NCBI GenBank assembly: GCA_017311185.1
Contig: JAESUZ010003171.1
Span: 434,001-498,000, forward strand
Source of the DNA: Proteles cristata cristata
Lineage: Eukaryota; Chordata; Mammalia; Carnivora; Hyaenidae
Direction of reading: 5' to 3'
Length of the DNA stretch: 64,000 bases
Shown: piece by piece, positions 33,091 through 43,884 of the stretch
Numbering within the stretch: the stretch's first letter is position 1
How the letters are laid out: each line of letters opens with the position of its first letter
Position numbers and translations under genes: made by a program
The notes under the pieces: generated by a model
Told to the model about the DNA's origin: nothing
What the model saw: the letters and a program-made list of their open reading frames with translations, nothing else
Database searches by the model: none

Positions 33091-34319
33091 TTGAATCACA
33101 GACTGAAAAGTGGCCTAAGTCAAATGACGTTAAAATGCCAGAACTGCCTTAGTATCATGTAAAGGAAGGAAACCAAAGTCTTGGGTAGATTGGAATGTTC
33201 AAGAGGAATTATCACATAAGATCTGCTCATTCACTCAAGGAGGGTGCATGGGACACTCCTCCCACCATGAGTGTGAGAAATCAGTTGGTGTGGGGAAACA
33301 CAATATCCTGGAGGAGATCTGTGCTCACTCTTCCCTGCAGGACAGAAAATATGGTGGTAACTGCTACCATCGAACTGAAATCCTTAAGCGCAACGCAGAT
33401 AATTGGATCCCAGGGCGGCGGGGGCCAAGTATGGGCACTTAACTGCAAAATGCAAGATGGTCGTGGTAACTGTGGTGGATGGTGGGGTCAAAGCAGTAAT
33501 CATCATGGACTGATTCCCTAAGACCTATGGCACAGGCTGGTTGATCATTCTGTCTCTAGAAAAGAACCAGATGGACCGACTATCAAATTCTTACATGATC
33601 TGTATGAGCGGAAGAGCATTAGGTCGAGTGAATGGAAATCTAACTTGACCCCCTGAAACAGAATCATTGCCCCTGATCAATTCCTGGACTTGGGTCAGTT
33701 TGTAGACCCAGAACCTCTTAAATGAAGGGGAGGCCAGATCCCCTTGACCACGGGCCTTAGCATATTGCCAACATTTGATGCTGTTAATCCTTTCCCCAGT
33801 CTTCCTCAGAAGGACCTTAAGCTATTTACCTGGGTAATTATGTACTGGGGAGAGGAAATAATCAGGCATTTTAGAGTTTAGAGTGGACCCTGGGTCTAAA
33901 CCAACGCTGATTCCAGGAGACCCGGAACATCACTGTGGACAGTCAGTCAGAGGAGAAGCTTATGGAAGTTAGGTGATCGATGTCAGGTCTGTCTCACAGG
34001 GGACTCAGGTCCCCAAAGCCATCCCTGTAGGCTATTTCCCTAGTTCTGGAATGCATAATTTAAATGGATATACCCAGCAACAGGCGGAATGTCCACATTG
34101 GTTCCCCGATCTATGGAGTGAAGGCTATCATGGTAGGTAAGGTCAAGTGGAAGTCAAGAGAATTGCCTCTCCCTACAAAAATAGTAAATAAAATGATATT
34201 GTATTTCTGAAGGGATTGCAAAGATCAGTGTCACCATAAAGTGTCACCTGCATCAAAGATGCAGGGCTGGTGACGCCCCCCCTCTCCCCCATTTATCTTG
34301 CCTTTTTGTACAAAAGACA

Positions 34320-34800
34320 GCTGTGTCTTGGAAAATGACAGCGGATCATCACAAGCTCAATCAGATGCTTATTCCAATGGCGGCGGCTGGTCCAGATGTG
34401 GTTTTGTTGCTTGAGCAAATTAACATATCCTTTGGTAGCTGTTTGCATGTTAGTATGCAGCTACTGATTAGGAAAATGCTTTTGACTCTCTATCTGTTAA
34501 TAAAGACCACCAGAAACAGTTTGATTTCCAACTAGGCCAGCAGTACACCTTCACTGTCTACTTCAGGGCTATATCAACTCTGCAGTCGAATGTCACGTCA
34601 TAGTCTTCAGGGATCTGCATTACCCTTCCCTTTTACAGGACATCACACTGGTTCATCAAATTGATGCCATTGTGCTGACTGGATCGAGTGACCTAGAAGT
34701 AGCAAAGATTCTAGACTTGTTGGTGGGACACTTGAATGTCAGATGTTGGGAAATAAATCCCACAAAAAGATTTAGGGGATTTACACCTTGATGAAACACC
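34320..34800 (+). pseudogene. ERV reverse transcriptase remnant
   Basis: An open stretch (34323-34535) contains KMTADHHKLNQ and LLEQINISFG, matching the N-terminal palm of class I retroviral reverse transcriptases. After a frame change, DITLVHQIDAIVLTG and NPTKRFRGFTP mark the active-site and thumb-proximal region. The altered catalytic box, a stop after the latter motif and missing sequence between the two parts show it is dead. Confidence 0.7.
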
Positions 34801-35570
34801 TAGGGGTTCGGTGGCACAGGGGGTGTTGAAATGGCCTTTCTAAGGTGAGAAATGATTTGCTGCATCAGAGCCCTTCTACAACCCAAAATGAAGCACAATG
34901 CCCTGTGGGTCTTTTTAGATTTTGGAGGCAACATACTCATTAGTTGGGGATGCTACTCTGGCCAAGTTATTGAGTGAATGCTGCTAGTTTTGAGGGGGAC
35001 CCAGCATCAGAGAAAGCTCTGCAACAGGTCCAGGCTGCCATGCAAGCTGCTTTGCCACTTGAGCCAGATGATCCGGCAGATCTGATTACGCCTGAAGTGG
35101 CAGTGGCAGAGGGAAATGCTGTTTGAAGCTGTTGGCAGACTTCTACAGTTGAATCACAGTTGAGTCCTTCCCATTTTGTAGCAAAGCCCTGCCATCCTCT
35201 GGGATAATTATTTTCCAAAAAAAAGCTTTTTGGCTCCCTCCTTAGTAGAGCCTGAACACTTGACCATAGGCCACCAAATTACCAGGTGAACTCAGCTATA
35301 GACATCATGAATTGGTGATTGTCTGGTCTACCAAACCGTAGAGTTGGGCATGCACAGTAACACTCTATTATAAAATGGAAGTGATGTATATGAGGTGGGT
35401 ATACGTGAGAGTGGGAAAAAGTGCACAATCAGTACAGCTGATTGTTCGTGTTGTCTGAAAGAGGAAATGGCCAGAGGTATGAGCCTATAAAGATTCATGT
35501 ACTGTGACCAGTAGTATGGCTGCATAGACAGGGACTTGGAAAGAACATGATTTGAAATTTAGTAACGGAG

Positions 35571-35780
35571 TGGGGGAGCCTGGGTGGCTCAGTTGGTTGA
35601 ATGTCTGACTTCAGCTCAGGTCATCATCTCATAGGTCGTGAGTTCTAGTCCCACACTGGGCTCACTGCTGTCAAGTGCAGAGACATGTTTGATCCTTTGC
35701 ACTCCCCTCCCCGACCCCCGGACCCTTCCCTGCTCATGCTCTCTCTCTCAAAAATGAATAAACATTAAAAAAAGAAAAAA
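35571..35780 (+). mobile_element. SINEC_Fc-type SINE inside the ERV
   Basis: A forward copy from GGGGGAGCCTGGGTGGCTCA to AATGAATAAACATTAAAAAAAG. The flanks GAAATTTAGTAACGGAG and GAAAATTGGTGACAGGG are a diverged duplication. RNase H-like translation resumes downstream (VNVHQRVTSAEKHLNSQVDR), so the ERV was there first. Confidence 0.9.
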
Positions 35781-36029
35781 GAAAATTGGTGACAGGGAGG
35801 TCTGGGAAGAGGTATGTGGATAGATCTCTTTGAATGGGCCAAGAATGTGAAGGTGTTTGTATTCTGTGTAAATGTTCACCAAAGGGTGACCTCAGCAGAG
35901 AAACATCTTAACAGTCAAGTAGACAGGATGATCTGTTCTGTGGATATCAGTCAGCTTCTTCCCCCAGCTGCTCCTCTCATTGCCCAATGGCCTCATGAAC
36001 AAAGTGGCCATGGTGGTGGGGATGGAAGT

Positions 36030-36470
36030 AACAGGTGAGTCAGAAACTCACAAGGCCAACCTGCCTGCAGCTGCGGCTGAATGTCCAATCTTTGAGAAGC
36101 AGATTGGATCAGTGCGGCTTCCCCAGTATGGCACCATTCCATGGGGGTGATCAGCCACTATCTGGTGGCCGGCCGATTGACTACATTGGGCCATTTCCAT
36201 CATGGAAGGGCCAGCACTTGGCTTTTACATGAATAGATACTGGTCTAGATTTGCCTTCCCTGTGTGCAATGTTTTTGCCAAAACTAGAACCCACGGATTT
36301 AGACAATAGCTCCCTCAGTGTCACAGTATTGCACATAGCATTGTTTTTAATCAAGGAATTTATTTTACAACAAATCAAGAGTGGTAATGGGCCCACACTC
36401 ATGGAATTCACTAGTTTTACCATTTTCCCCATCATCACGAAGCAGCTGGCCTGATAAGATGGTGGAACGG
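36030..36470 (+). pseudogene. ERV integrase remnant
   Basis: Forward frames 36035-36232 and 36251-36454 carry an integrase-core-like PIDYIGPFP with the catalytic-type aspartate context. After a frame change they carry FLIKEFILQQ and GNGPTLMEFTSF. The catalytic triad cannot be followed to completion because of a stop near 36232 and frameshifts. Confidence 0.6.
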
Positions 36471-36664
36471 CCCTTTAGAGACTTATTTATAACATTAGCT
36501 GGGTGGAAATACCTTGTCCTCAAAGATCCAGTACATGCTTTAAATCAACATCTTTAATATGTGATTAGAATCAATGAAAAAACACAAAACCCAATGCTTG
36601 CAGGACTGATAATGATCCAGACTCTTCAAGAATGAAGATTTGGGTTGTCCCACTAGACAAAAAT

Positions 36665-36835
36665 GGTGGTCTTTTAGATACATCAACATGACTAAGTTGC
36701 TGTCTCCAGTTTTCACTCAGACACTAATCTTGACGTTGCTGTAAAGCTATTTTATAGATGTGATTATTATGGTTCATAATCAGTTGACTTTCAGTAAAGA
36801 CCATTCTAGATATTTTGGCCATAGGAACAGTTGCA
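36665..36835 (+). mobile_element. Old repeat unit, copy 1 (partial)
   Basis: TTTAGATACATCAACATGAC, TCTCCAGTTTTCACTCAGAC, ACTAATCTTGACGTTGCTGT and CAGTTGACTTTCAGTAAAGA are paralleled in order by the copy at 37445-37834. It is of a mammal-wide LTR-like class ('actaatctaggtgttgctgtgaag...gatgtgattaac...cagttgactttaagtaaag'). I do not assign a name. Confidence 0.6.
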
Positions 36836-37148
36836 GAAATGAGGACTGTAATAGTTATGGGCATTTCTTCCTAATATTTTTATGAAAAAATATATATATA
36901 CCAAATATTTTCCTTTTCTTTCTCCTCTTATCCCTTTATCATTTAACATAAAATGTTTTAATAGTAGTTAACTTCCTATCTCAGCAATTAAGGTACAGAA
37001 TATCAAAGAACACAGGACATCACCCCAGGGCTTTGGATCCTTTCTGGGGAAAAAGGTTAAGTATGTTTTTGGTTGTATTCAGGATATGTATATTCCATCA
37101 AGTGAAATTATGACTGTTGTGTCTTTATTTAGAAATTAAATATGGTTG
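36836..37148. other. AT-rich unassigned sequence
   Basis: About 310 AT-rich bases with a short TA run (36890-36900). No gene or named repeat. It ends in the left target duplication of the next SINE. Confidence 0.5.
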
Positions 37149-37383
37149 GGGGCGCCTGGGTGGCTTAGTCGGTTAAACATCCGACTTTCGCTTAGGTCAT
37201 GATCTCGCGGTTCGTGGGTTCGAGCCTCGTATCGGGCTCTGTGCTGACTGCCAGCTCAGAGCCTGGAGCCTATTTCAGAGTCTGTGTCTCCCTCTCTCTC
37301 TGACCTTCCCCTGCTCATGCTCTCTCTCTCTCTCTCTCTCTCTGTCTGTCTCCTAGAAATAAATAAAAATATTTAAAAAAAAA
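37149..37383 (+). mobile_element. SINEC_Fc2-type SINE
   Basis: A forward copy with Fc2-type marks (GGTGGCTTAGTCGGTTAAAC, GACTTTCGCTTAGGTC, CTCCTAGAAATAAATAAA). An 18-base duplication with one mismatch flanks it: AGAAATTAAATATGGTTG (37131-37148) and AGAAATTAAGTATGGTTG (37384-37401). It also has a pure (CT)n of about 11 units before the tail. Confidence 0.96.
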
Positions 37384-37444
37384 AGAAATTAAGTATGGTT
37401 GAAGGAGACATGCATGGTTGTCAAGTTGACCTGGAGTGGACTGT

Positions 37445-37834
37445 GGGGATCTTTTAGATATATCGACATGGCTAAACCACAGTTTCCAGTTATTTACTCA
37501 CATGCCAATCTAGATGTGGTTGGGGAGGTATGTTCTAGATGTTATTCAATCTAATAATCACTTGACTTTAAGTAAAAGATTGTCTGGGCCTGATTCAATC
37601 AGTGGTAAATCTTTTAAAAGCAGGACTGACACTTCCTTCAGAGAAGAAGATTCTGTCTGTGGCCAAGTTCTGACTTGCTCATTCCTCCCTCCCTCCCTCC
37701 CCCTCCCTCCCTCCCTCCCTCCCTCCCTTCCCCCCTCATTTATCATTTATTAATGACATAAACCAATTCTTTGTAGGAAATCTTAACAGATTTCTCTTCC
37801 TCAGTCTGCTTCTCTGGCAAAACTTGACTGATAC
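37445..37834 (+). mobile_element. Old repeat unit, copy 2 (near full length)
   Basis: It shares TTTAGATATATCGACATGGC, TTTCCAGTTATTTACTCACA, CCAATCTAGATGTGG and CACTTGACTTTAAGTAAAAG with copy 1. It continues through GCCTGATTCAATCAGTGG to CTTCTCTGGCAAAACTTGAC and TGATACAC, the usual LTR-like 3' end of this mammalian family. A CCCT microsatellite is embedded in it. Confidence 0.6.
37684..37736 (+). repeat. (CCCT)n microsatellite
   Basis: An all-pyrimidine CCCT/TCCC repeat of about 12 units with C-rich interruptions. The complementary strand is a GGGA purine tract capable of quadruplex or triplex structure. Confidence 0.95.
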
Positions 37835-38606
37835 ACTTGACCTAACCTTTCGGCGGGAGTGTGGATGGCTATTTGCTCATCAGTCTCAGTAGCGGGAACA
37901 GAGGCACTGATGGATCCAAGGAGATTTTTGCAAATGGTCAGTTCTGACCCATAGAAAATAAAGTAATGACCACCTAGTTTGTAACGAATGCTCTCTGGCT
38001 GAGGTAGCTATAGTCCCATGGGCATCACTTTAAACTTCCCCAACCATGCTTTTTTTGTGGGCAGGGGGAAAGGCGGGGCTTTCTCTGGGCAGTTAAGTTT
38101 GAGAAATGATTTTCAAGAGATGCCTCTCTCTCAGGATTCCTCAGAGCCTTTACAGTGCTTCTGGGCATGAAGGTCCAAAAGGGACAGAATATGAGGTGTT
38201 TACTAATTTTATTTGAATATGCAACATTTTCCCCCTCTGGGCATTGCTACTCTAGAATTTCATGAGAGATATTTTAGGAAACACTTATCCACAAGCTTCT
38301 GGTCCATAAATAAAATTCTGCATGGGAAGAATATTATCTCATTAGCTTGCCTTTTACTGGACTCCTGGTAAATCTGACTATGTCCCTACTTTGCAAGACA
38401 TTTTACCATAAAAACAAAGAATCAAAAATTAAAGAGTGCTTTAAAATGATACTTGAAAGACGAGTTTTCATATTCTAATCTCAAAAGGCTACCCAGTGGA
38501 AATAGAGTGTTAGGAGAATTGATCATCAGTTGTACATAGCACTATGTTTATACCCACTCGGTGAACTGGAAATCTTCCAGTTTGTGTACTTGGGATTGCT
38601 TGATAG

Positions 38607-38607
<1 letters not shown>
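37835..38607. other. Unique sequence, no gene recognised
   Basis: About 770 bases, AT-leaning, with no gene or nameable repeat. Confidence 0.5.

Positions 38608-38661
<54 letters not shown>
38608..38661 (+). repeat. (AC)27 microsatellite
   Basis: An uninterrupted AC dinucleotide run, the longest pure microsatellite in the window. Probably highly polymorphic. Confidence 0.98.
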
Positions 38662-38663
<2 letters not shown>

Positions 38664-38774
38664 GCACATGTACATATGTATACATGCACATTGTACAGTA
38701 GAAATCCAACCAGCTTATAGGTAACAGCTGATAGAAGTCACCTGTTTTTTTTCAGGCACTTAATATTTATTTTA

Positions 38775-38991
38775 TTTGATTTTTAAAAAATTATTTGAAT
38801 ATTTATTTACTTTTGAGAGAGAGAGAGAGCAAGCAGGGGAGGGACAGAGAGAGAGGGTGACACAGAATCTGAAGCAGGCTCCAGGCTCTGAGCTGTCAGC
38901 ACAGAGCCTGATGTGAGGCTTGAACCCACAAGCTGTGACATCACGACCTGAGCCGAAGTCGGACACTTAACTGACAGCCACCCAGGTGCCC
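38775..38991 (-). mobile_element. SINEC_Fc-type SINE
   Basis: A reverse copy ending CAGCCACCCAGGTGCCCC. A perfect 16-base duplication CTTAATATTTATTTTA lies at 38759-38774 and at 38992-39007 (the junction base is shared). AACTGACAGCC shows a small deletion of the usual TGAG in the head. Confidence 0.95.
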
Positions 38992-39007
38992 CTTAATATT
39001 TATTTTA

Positions 39008-40577
39008 GAATCATCACATTTATAAATTCTACCCTGTTATTTTTCCAACAGTGAGAAAAGAGAATCCAAAGCAATGCTGCGGAATTAAATATTCTGAATG
39101 GGTTTAATTTTAAAAGACAAATTTCTAAAGCTCAGAGACTTGGTTAGAATGTCTCACGATTATGCTATCACCTTAGTATTTTCCAATTTTTATCTGTATA
39201 GCATATGTTTCTCTTGCTCTTTACTATCTCCCAGCCAAAAATTTGGGGAAGTTTATTTGGCTTTTTTATCTTTACTTTTTACATCTTTTACTTTACATTC
39301 AAAAAATTTTTATTTTCCCCTAAATCTGATAAAGTACATTTAAAACAGTATAAGTATATAATTTACATATTTTGCTAGACCGAAGATGTCTGCCGCCATT
39401 TCCCTATACTGTACCATATATGCCGTACATATGCAATACCACAGCATTAACTCAACAAGGATACTGTGAAATCATTGCATCTTCTGGGGGGGAAAATGAT
39501 GAGTTTGTTGGAAAGATTTTTTTCATCCACAATACATTAGCCAATTCATAATCAGTGAGAAAACACATCTTTTTCTGTGCCCACCTATTGCTCTCATAAA
39601 TGATGTAGCCCCTCCTGGGCAGTCTCAGGGTCTTCTGGGTTTCTGTGCCTTTGGGGTATTGTTATACAGTGGACTGTATGCAGTAAGAGCTAAATAATTG
39701 CATATTTGTTGTTTTCCTTCATTCCATATTGCCTCAGTGGGTTGGCTTCATAGGAGGAGCTGAGCAAGTTTGGGACATGGCAGGTGGGTCAGAGGAGACT
39801 CTTGGTACATGTCTGTAGCATGCTGGGTTCTAGCTGGTGCCTGTCCTGGGCAGTGTTCCACCAAGTCCTATATATCGTGATGTCCCCAATACCAGCACAG
39901 TTCCTGGTAAGGAAAGTCCTTGTAAATAGGGAGTAGAAATGTGCGTAAGCGCTAAGGCTGTCCTTCATCCCGCCCCCTCCATGTGCAGGTGATATGGGAC
40001 AGTGCATGCCCAGGTGACACAGGATAGTGCATCCATCTTGGGGGTGGGTTCTTTGGAGAGGAAGATGGATTGTCCACTCTCCTTTGTAACCGTGTTCCCA
40101 ACGTGGAAACTGGGATTTTGCCGCACACAGATATCATACCTCTAGTTCTCTCCAGCCACCATCTGTGGGCACCTAACGGGCCTCCTGCCCGATGCCCACA
40201 GCAGGGCTAACAGCACTGGGAACAGGATGCCCTCAGGACTCTGGGGCCGTCATTGAGCCAGCCCACAGTCTGGTTTCTGAAGATGCCTTCCATAGGTCCA
40301 GTCTGAAGCAGCCTCTCCTGGTGTGATTCCTTTCCCCTTGGCCACATTCTCTTTATTTCATGCCAGATTCTCCACTTTTCTTTACCCTCTGGCCCTCTCT
40401 GAGTCATTCTGGTGTGGTGATTTTCCTACAGGCTGTTTTTTGTTTGCTTTGTTTTGTTTTGTTTTGACCACATCTTTCTCCGCTTATCAAGTCAAACTTA
40501 TCTCCATCATGAACTGTTGATCTTGGTCATGAACTGTTGACAGCATGGATTATTCATGTCTCATCATTGTTCATGGT
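39008..40577. other. Unique sequence, no gene recognised
   Basis: About 1.57 kb, AT-rich to 39700, then mixed. Short frames only. It includes the direct repeat CATGAACTGTTGATCTTG / CATGAACTGTTGACAGC near 40508-40544. Confidence 0.5.
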
Positions 40578-40603
40578 ACAGCTGCTGAGAACAAGGATTC
40601 TGG

Positions 40604-40828
40604 GGGGCACCTGAGTGGCTTAGTCGGTTAAGCGTCCGACTTTCGCTTGGGTCATGATCTTGCGGTTCGTGGGTTTGAGCCCTGCGTCCGGCTCTGTGCT
40701 GACTGCCAGCTCAGAGCCTGGAGCCTGTTTCAGTCTGTGACTCCCCATCTCTCTGACCCTCCCCTGCTCATGCTGTCTCTCTCTCTCTCCTAGAAATAAA
40801 TAAAACATTAAAAAAAAAAAAAGGACAA
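40604..40828 (+). mobile_element. SINEC_Fc2-type SINE, first of a tandem pair
   Basis: A forward copy GGGGCACCTGAGTGGCTTAG through GACTTTCGCTTGGGTCATG to CTCCTAGAAATAAATAAA and an A-run ending AAAAGGACAAT. Its left flank AGAACAAGGATTCTGG (40588-40603) is not repeated directly after it. The matching copy comes only after the second SINE. Confidence 0.95.
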
Positions 40829-41045
40829 TGGGCGCCTGGGTGGCTTAGTCGGTTAAGCGTCCGACTTTCGCTTAGGTCATGATCTCGCGGTTCGTGGGTT
40901 CGAGCCCCGCGTCGGGCTCTGTGCTGACTGCCAGCTCAGAGCCTGGAGCCCGTTTCAGTCTGTGACTCCCTCTCTCTCTGACCCTCCCCTGCTCACGCTG
41001 TCTCTCTCTCTCTCTCCTAGAAATAATAATAATAATAAAAAAAAA
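40829..41045 (+). mobile_element. SINEC_Fc2-type SINE, second of a tandem pair
   Basis: Near-consensus TGGGCGCCTGGGTGGCTTAG through CGCGGTTCGTGGGTTCGAGC to CCTAGAAATAATAATAATA. It is followed by the right-hand duplication AGAACAAGGATTCTGG at 41046-41061. Its sequence is close to consensus, implying recent origin. Confidence 0.95.
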
Positions 41046-41225
41046 AGAACAAGGATTCTGGAATGAGAAGGCTGGTCTGGAAACCCAACTCTGCACCTGA
41101 TAAATGTGGGACCTCCCTCAGGCAAGTTTCTTAATCCCTCTGGGTCTCAGTTTCCTCATCTGTAAAATGACAGTAGAGCTTTCACTTTATAGGATTGTTT
41201 AAGAGGTTAAATAATTGTGGCGAGA

Positions 41226-42617
41226 GTTTTAGGAGATCATAGCAACTCATACCTCTACAAGGTTACTTCTTATTCTCCCAGGGAATGAAGGTCATTGTCA
41301 TCTGCTCCTGCCCCCTGCTCCCCCATTAGCTCAGTCCCATCTCTGTCGTCCTGTTCCCAATGAATAGTTCCCCTTCCCCACATTCTCCTAACGATGTTGC
41401 CCAGCACTGATCAGCGTTCACAGGTTGATCCTTAGGACCTATGTCTGGTCTAGAGTTCTGCCTGCATTGTTATACTTTCTAACATGCATTTTGTCTTCTC
41501 CAAGACAGCGTCCCTGGGTGCAATCCAGGACCTAGAATAGAGTTAAGCTCATGGTTGCCATTTTTATTAAGAACTAAGTCCTAAGTATTCCCCTTAGTTA
41601 CTTAAAAGTGAAGAATGGGCATCTTTTTCTACAGGTTGAATTGCATTTTTATTTCTCTTATTTTTTACTTTTTTTTCAAACTGCATTTTTAAAGATTAGT
41701 ATCAGGTGGAGTTTATAGCCACAAATCTACTGTCACTTTGGGGATCCATATAACACAAATCTAGCCTATTCGCTCAAAGGAAAATCGGGATCTGGTGCGG
41801 ACTTCCCAACCTGGTTCTCTTGCCAGTGTTCCTGGTATCTGCTGATAGAAAGAGTTAGTTCGTGGGTGCATGGAAAGGAGTCTTAACCTTTACAGAAGAA
41901 AGGAAAACAATGGGTTCCCATGGGAGGAATCGGGATGGCCACCCTGAATTATAGCCCAGCACCCCTCAAACCCGCAGTCCTGTGCCAAGAGCCCAGGGCA
42001 TCCTCCCTCTGTGCCAGGCAGAGACCCAAGAATGAATCCCTGTTTCAGAGAACAGGAAAATGTTCCTGATGTTCTTAACCTTCAAGCTGGTTGCAGATGT
42101 TTGAAAATAAGATGAGAAAACATGACTCAAAGCACTAAGGCCATTCACCTTTGCCGAGGCTAGAAAAAGAACCTAGTGTGTTCTATAGCAAGGTTTTATT
42201 TGAGCAGAAGCTTCCTAGGGCTGTCTGTTGACAGAGGAGGCTGATTGGGGTACAGCTTTGTCTTCAGCCTGGGGGTTGCTTGAGCGACAGTCCGCCAAGG
42301 AAAGACCTATTCCTCCTACTCATGGCCACTTTTTTTTCTCAAAGTACGTGTTTCCGTATCCCTGACTTTTTAAGTTCCTCTGATCTGAGCCTGTCACACA
42401 CGCCCTCCAAACGGAACTACCTCCTCCCGGAGAACTCTTTCTCTTCTAGAGAACAGGGAAAGAGAATGGATCGAAGCTCTGGATATGTTTCTTTTTTTCC
42501 TTTTTGTATTTTTCCAATTTTACAGAACGAGCTTGTGTTATTTTTATGGCGGCACAAAAAGTTATATGTATACAAAAAGCACCCAGAGCTCTGCTTCTGT
42601 TCATTAGTTCTTGCTTT
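41226..42617. other. Unique sequence, no gene recognised
   Basis: About 1.4 kb. A weak L2-like piece is possible near 41455-41560 (ATGCATTTTGTCTTCTCCAA). The frame 42280-42663 (+) runs into the next SINE and has no recognised domain. Confidence 0.45.
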
Positions 42618-42635
42618 TGAATTGATGTTAGGATT

Positions 42636-42844
42636 GGGGAGCCTGGGTGGCCCAGTCGGATGAGTGTCCGACTTCAGCTCAGGTCATGATCTCACGGTCT
42701 GTGAGTTCGAGCCCTGCGTTGGGTTCTGTGCTGACGCTCAGGGCCTGGAGTCTGCTTCAGATTCTGTGTCTCCCTCTCTCTCCACCCCTGCCTTGCTTGC
42801 TCTCTCTCTCTCTCAAAAATAAACATTAAAAAAATTTTTTTAAA
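42636..42844 (+). mobile_element. SINEC_Fc-type SINE with perfect target duplication
   Basis: A forward copy GGGGAGCCTGGGTGGCCCAG to CTCAAAAATAAACATTAAAA. The 18-base duplication TGAATTGATGTTAGGATT is perfect at 42618-42635 and 42845-42862. Confidence 0.96.
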
Positions 42845-42862
42845 TGAATTGATGTTAGGATT

Positions 42863-43402
42863 CTGTGCTTGAGAAACTACTCTGACTGTTACATCCCTTC
42901 CAAACTTTTGGGTGACACTTTCAGGCCCCTGGACCTTGGCTCCTTCCTACCATATTTCCTTTGATGCTTCAATACCCATCTTCTGTTGGAATCACCACCA
43001 TCTCTGTCTCACGTAGTCCCCTGCCTCCTGGGAGAAACACGGTGAGTGATCTTCTACTTTGCCCTTGGCCGGTTTCTGGCTCCCTTGCCTGAAGTATCGT
43101 TCATTCTGGTTCTGTAAACCCCACTTGTCTGTCAAAGTTCAGCTCTGATTCACACTTTCTTGAGCCATCTGGGGCCATCCAGACACAGCTGTCTCTTCTC
43201 TGAATTGTCACTGACCTTATTAGCTGCGATAATTATACACTCATAGTGATATAGTGCCCTGTGTTTGCAGTGTTCGAAGCATGTTCACGCCCATTATTTC
43301 ACCTTAGGGCTGGAAACAGGATGAGAATGGAGAGGCACGCGTTCTCAAGGTCATGCATGCGCTGGGCTGGGTTCTGTCTTTCTTTAAAATGTTGATATTT
43401 TT
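42863..43402. other. Mostly unique sequence with an L2-like piece
   Basis: 43070-43240 (CTGGCTCCCTTGCCTGAAGT, GTCAAAGTTCAGCTCTGATT, TTCTTGAGCCATCTGGG) has the order of an L2 3' region on the + strand. 43245-43335 resembles a reversed MIR (TGTTCGAAGCATGTTCACGC). Both are tentative. No gene. Confidence 0.45.
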
Positions 43403-43607
43403 GGGTTCCCCGGGTGGCTGAGTAGGCTGTCTGACTCTTGGTTTCAGCTCAGGTCGTGATCTCACAGTTCGTGAGTTCAGGCCCCACATGGGGCTCTGCA
43501 CTGACAGTTGTGGGTCCTGTTTGAGATTCTCTGTCTCCTTCTCTCTCTGCTCCTTTCCCAGTCACTCTCACTCTCTCTCAAAATAAATGCATAAACGTTA
43601 AAAAAAT
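43403..43607 (+). mobile_element. SINEC_Fc-type SINE
   Basis: A forward copy with a damaged head (GGGTTCCCCGGGTGGCTGAG; TAGGCTGTCTGAC lacks several bases) to CTCAAAATAAATGCATAAAC. Flanks AAAATGTTGATATTTT and AAAATGTTGAAAATTT form a diverged duplication. Confidence 0.92.
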
Positions 43608-43657
43608 AAAATGTTGAAAATTTGTTTGCCATCATTTGTTTGGCATTCATTTTCATT

Positions 43658-43870
43658 TTTAAAAATGTTTTTATTTATTTCTGAGAGAGAGAGAGAGCTT
43701 GAGCAGGGAAGGGTCAGAGAGAGAGAGGGAGATACAGAATCTGCAACAGTCCCCAGGCTCTGAGCTAGTTGTCAGCGGAGAGCATGACGCGGAGCTTGAA
43801 CCCACAAACCTCTAGATCATGACCTGAGCCGAAGCCAGATGCTTAACTGACTGAGCCACCCAGGCGTCCC
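43658..43870 (-). mobile_element. SINEC_Fc-type SINE, first of two at one site
   Basis: A reverse copy ending GAGCCACCCAGGCGTCCC. TCATTTTCATTTTT precedes it (43644-43657) and follows it (43871-43884). Confidence 0.94.
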
Positions 43871-43884
43871 TCATTTTCATTTTT

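Larger units (their letters stand above)
33090..36640 (+). mobile_element. Decayed class I endogenous retrovirus (gag/pro?-pol relic)
   Basis: Translation in shifting forward frames gives pol in order. Reverse transcriptase text is at about 34320-34800 (palm-start SWKMTADHHKLNQ; motif region HQIDAIVLTG; then DLLVGHLNVR and WEINPTK). The connection and RNase H region is at about 34960-36010, split by a SINE. Integrase core remnants are at about 36035-36470 (PIDYIGPFPSWKGQHLAFT). Stops and frame changes break every domain. The expected YxDD active-site box reads QIDA, so the second catalytic aspartate is lost. The upstream 33.1-34.3 kb may hold gag and protease debris but I cannot assign it firmly. 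No paired LTRs or env were recognised. The family resembles gammaretrovirus-like (class I) ERVs; no name is assigned. It is not functional. Confidence 0.7.
40578..41225 (+). mobile_element. MIR relic split by a tandem SINE pair
   Basis: The MIR 5' part, CAGCTGCTGAGAACAAGGAT (40578-40603), and its continuation GAATGAGAAGGCTGGTCTGG, AACCCAACTCTGCACCTG, CTCAGTTTCCTCATCTGTAA and AATGACAGTAGAG (41062-41225) read through once the SINEs and one duplication are removed. Good MIR order. Confidence 0.8.

Noticed and set aside
40578..41061. Read initially as a longer composite element such as an SVA-like retroposon
   Set aside because: It resolves into two ordinary SINEs and a MIR; there is no VNTR or third component.
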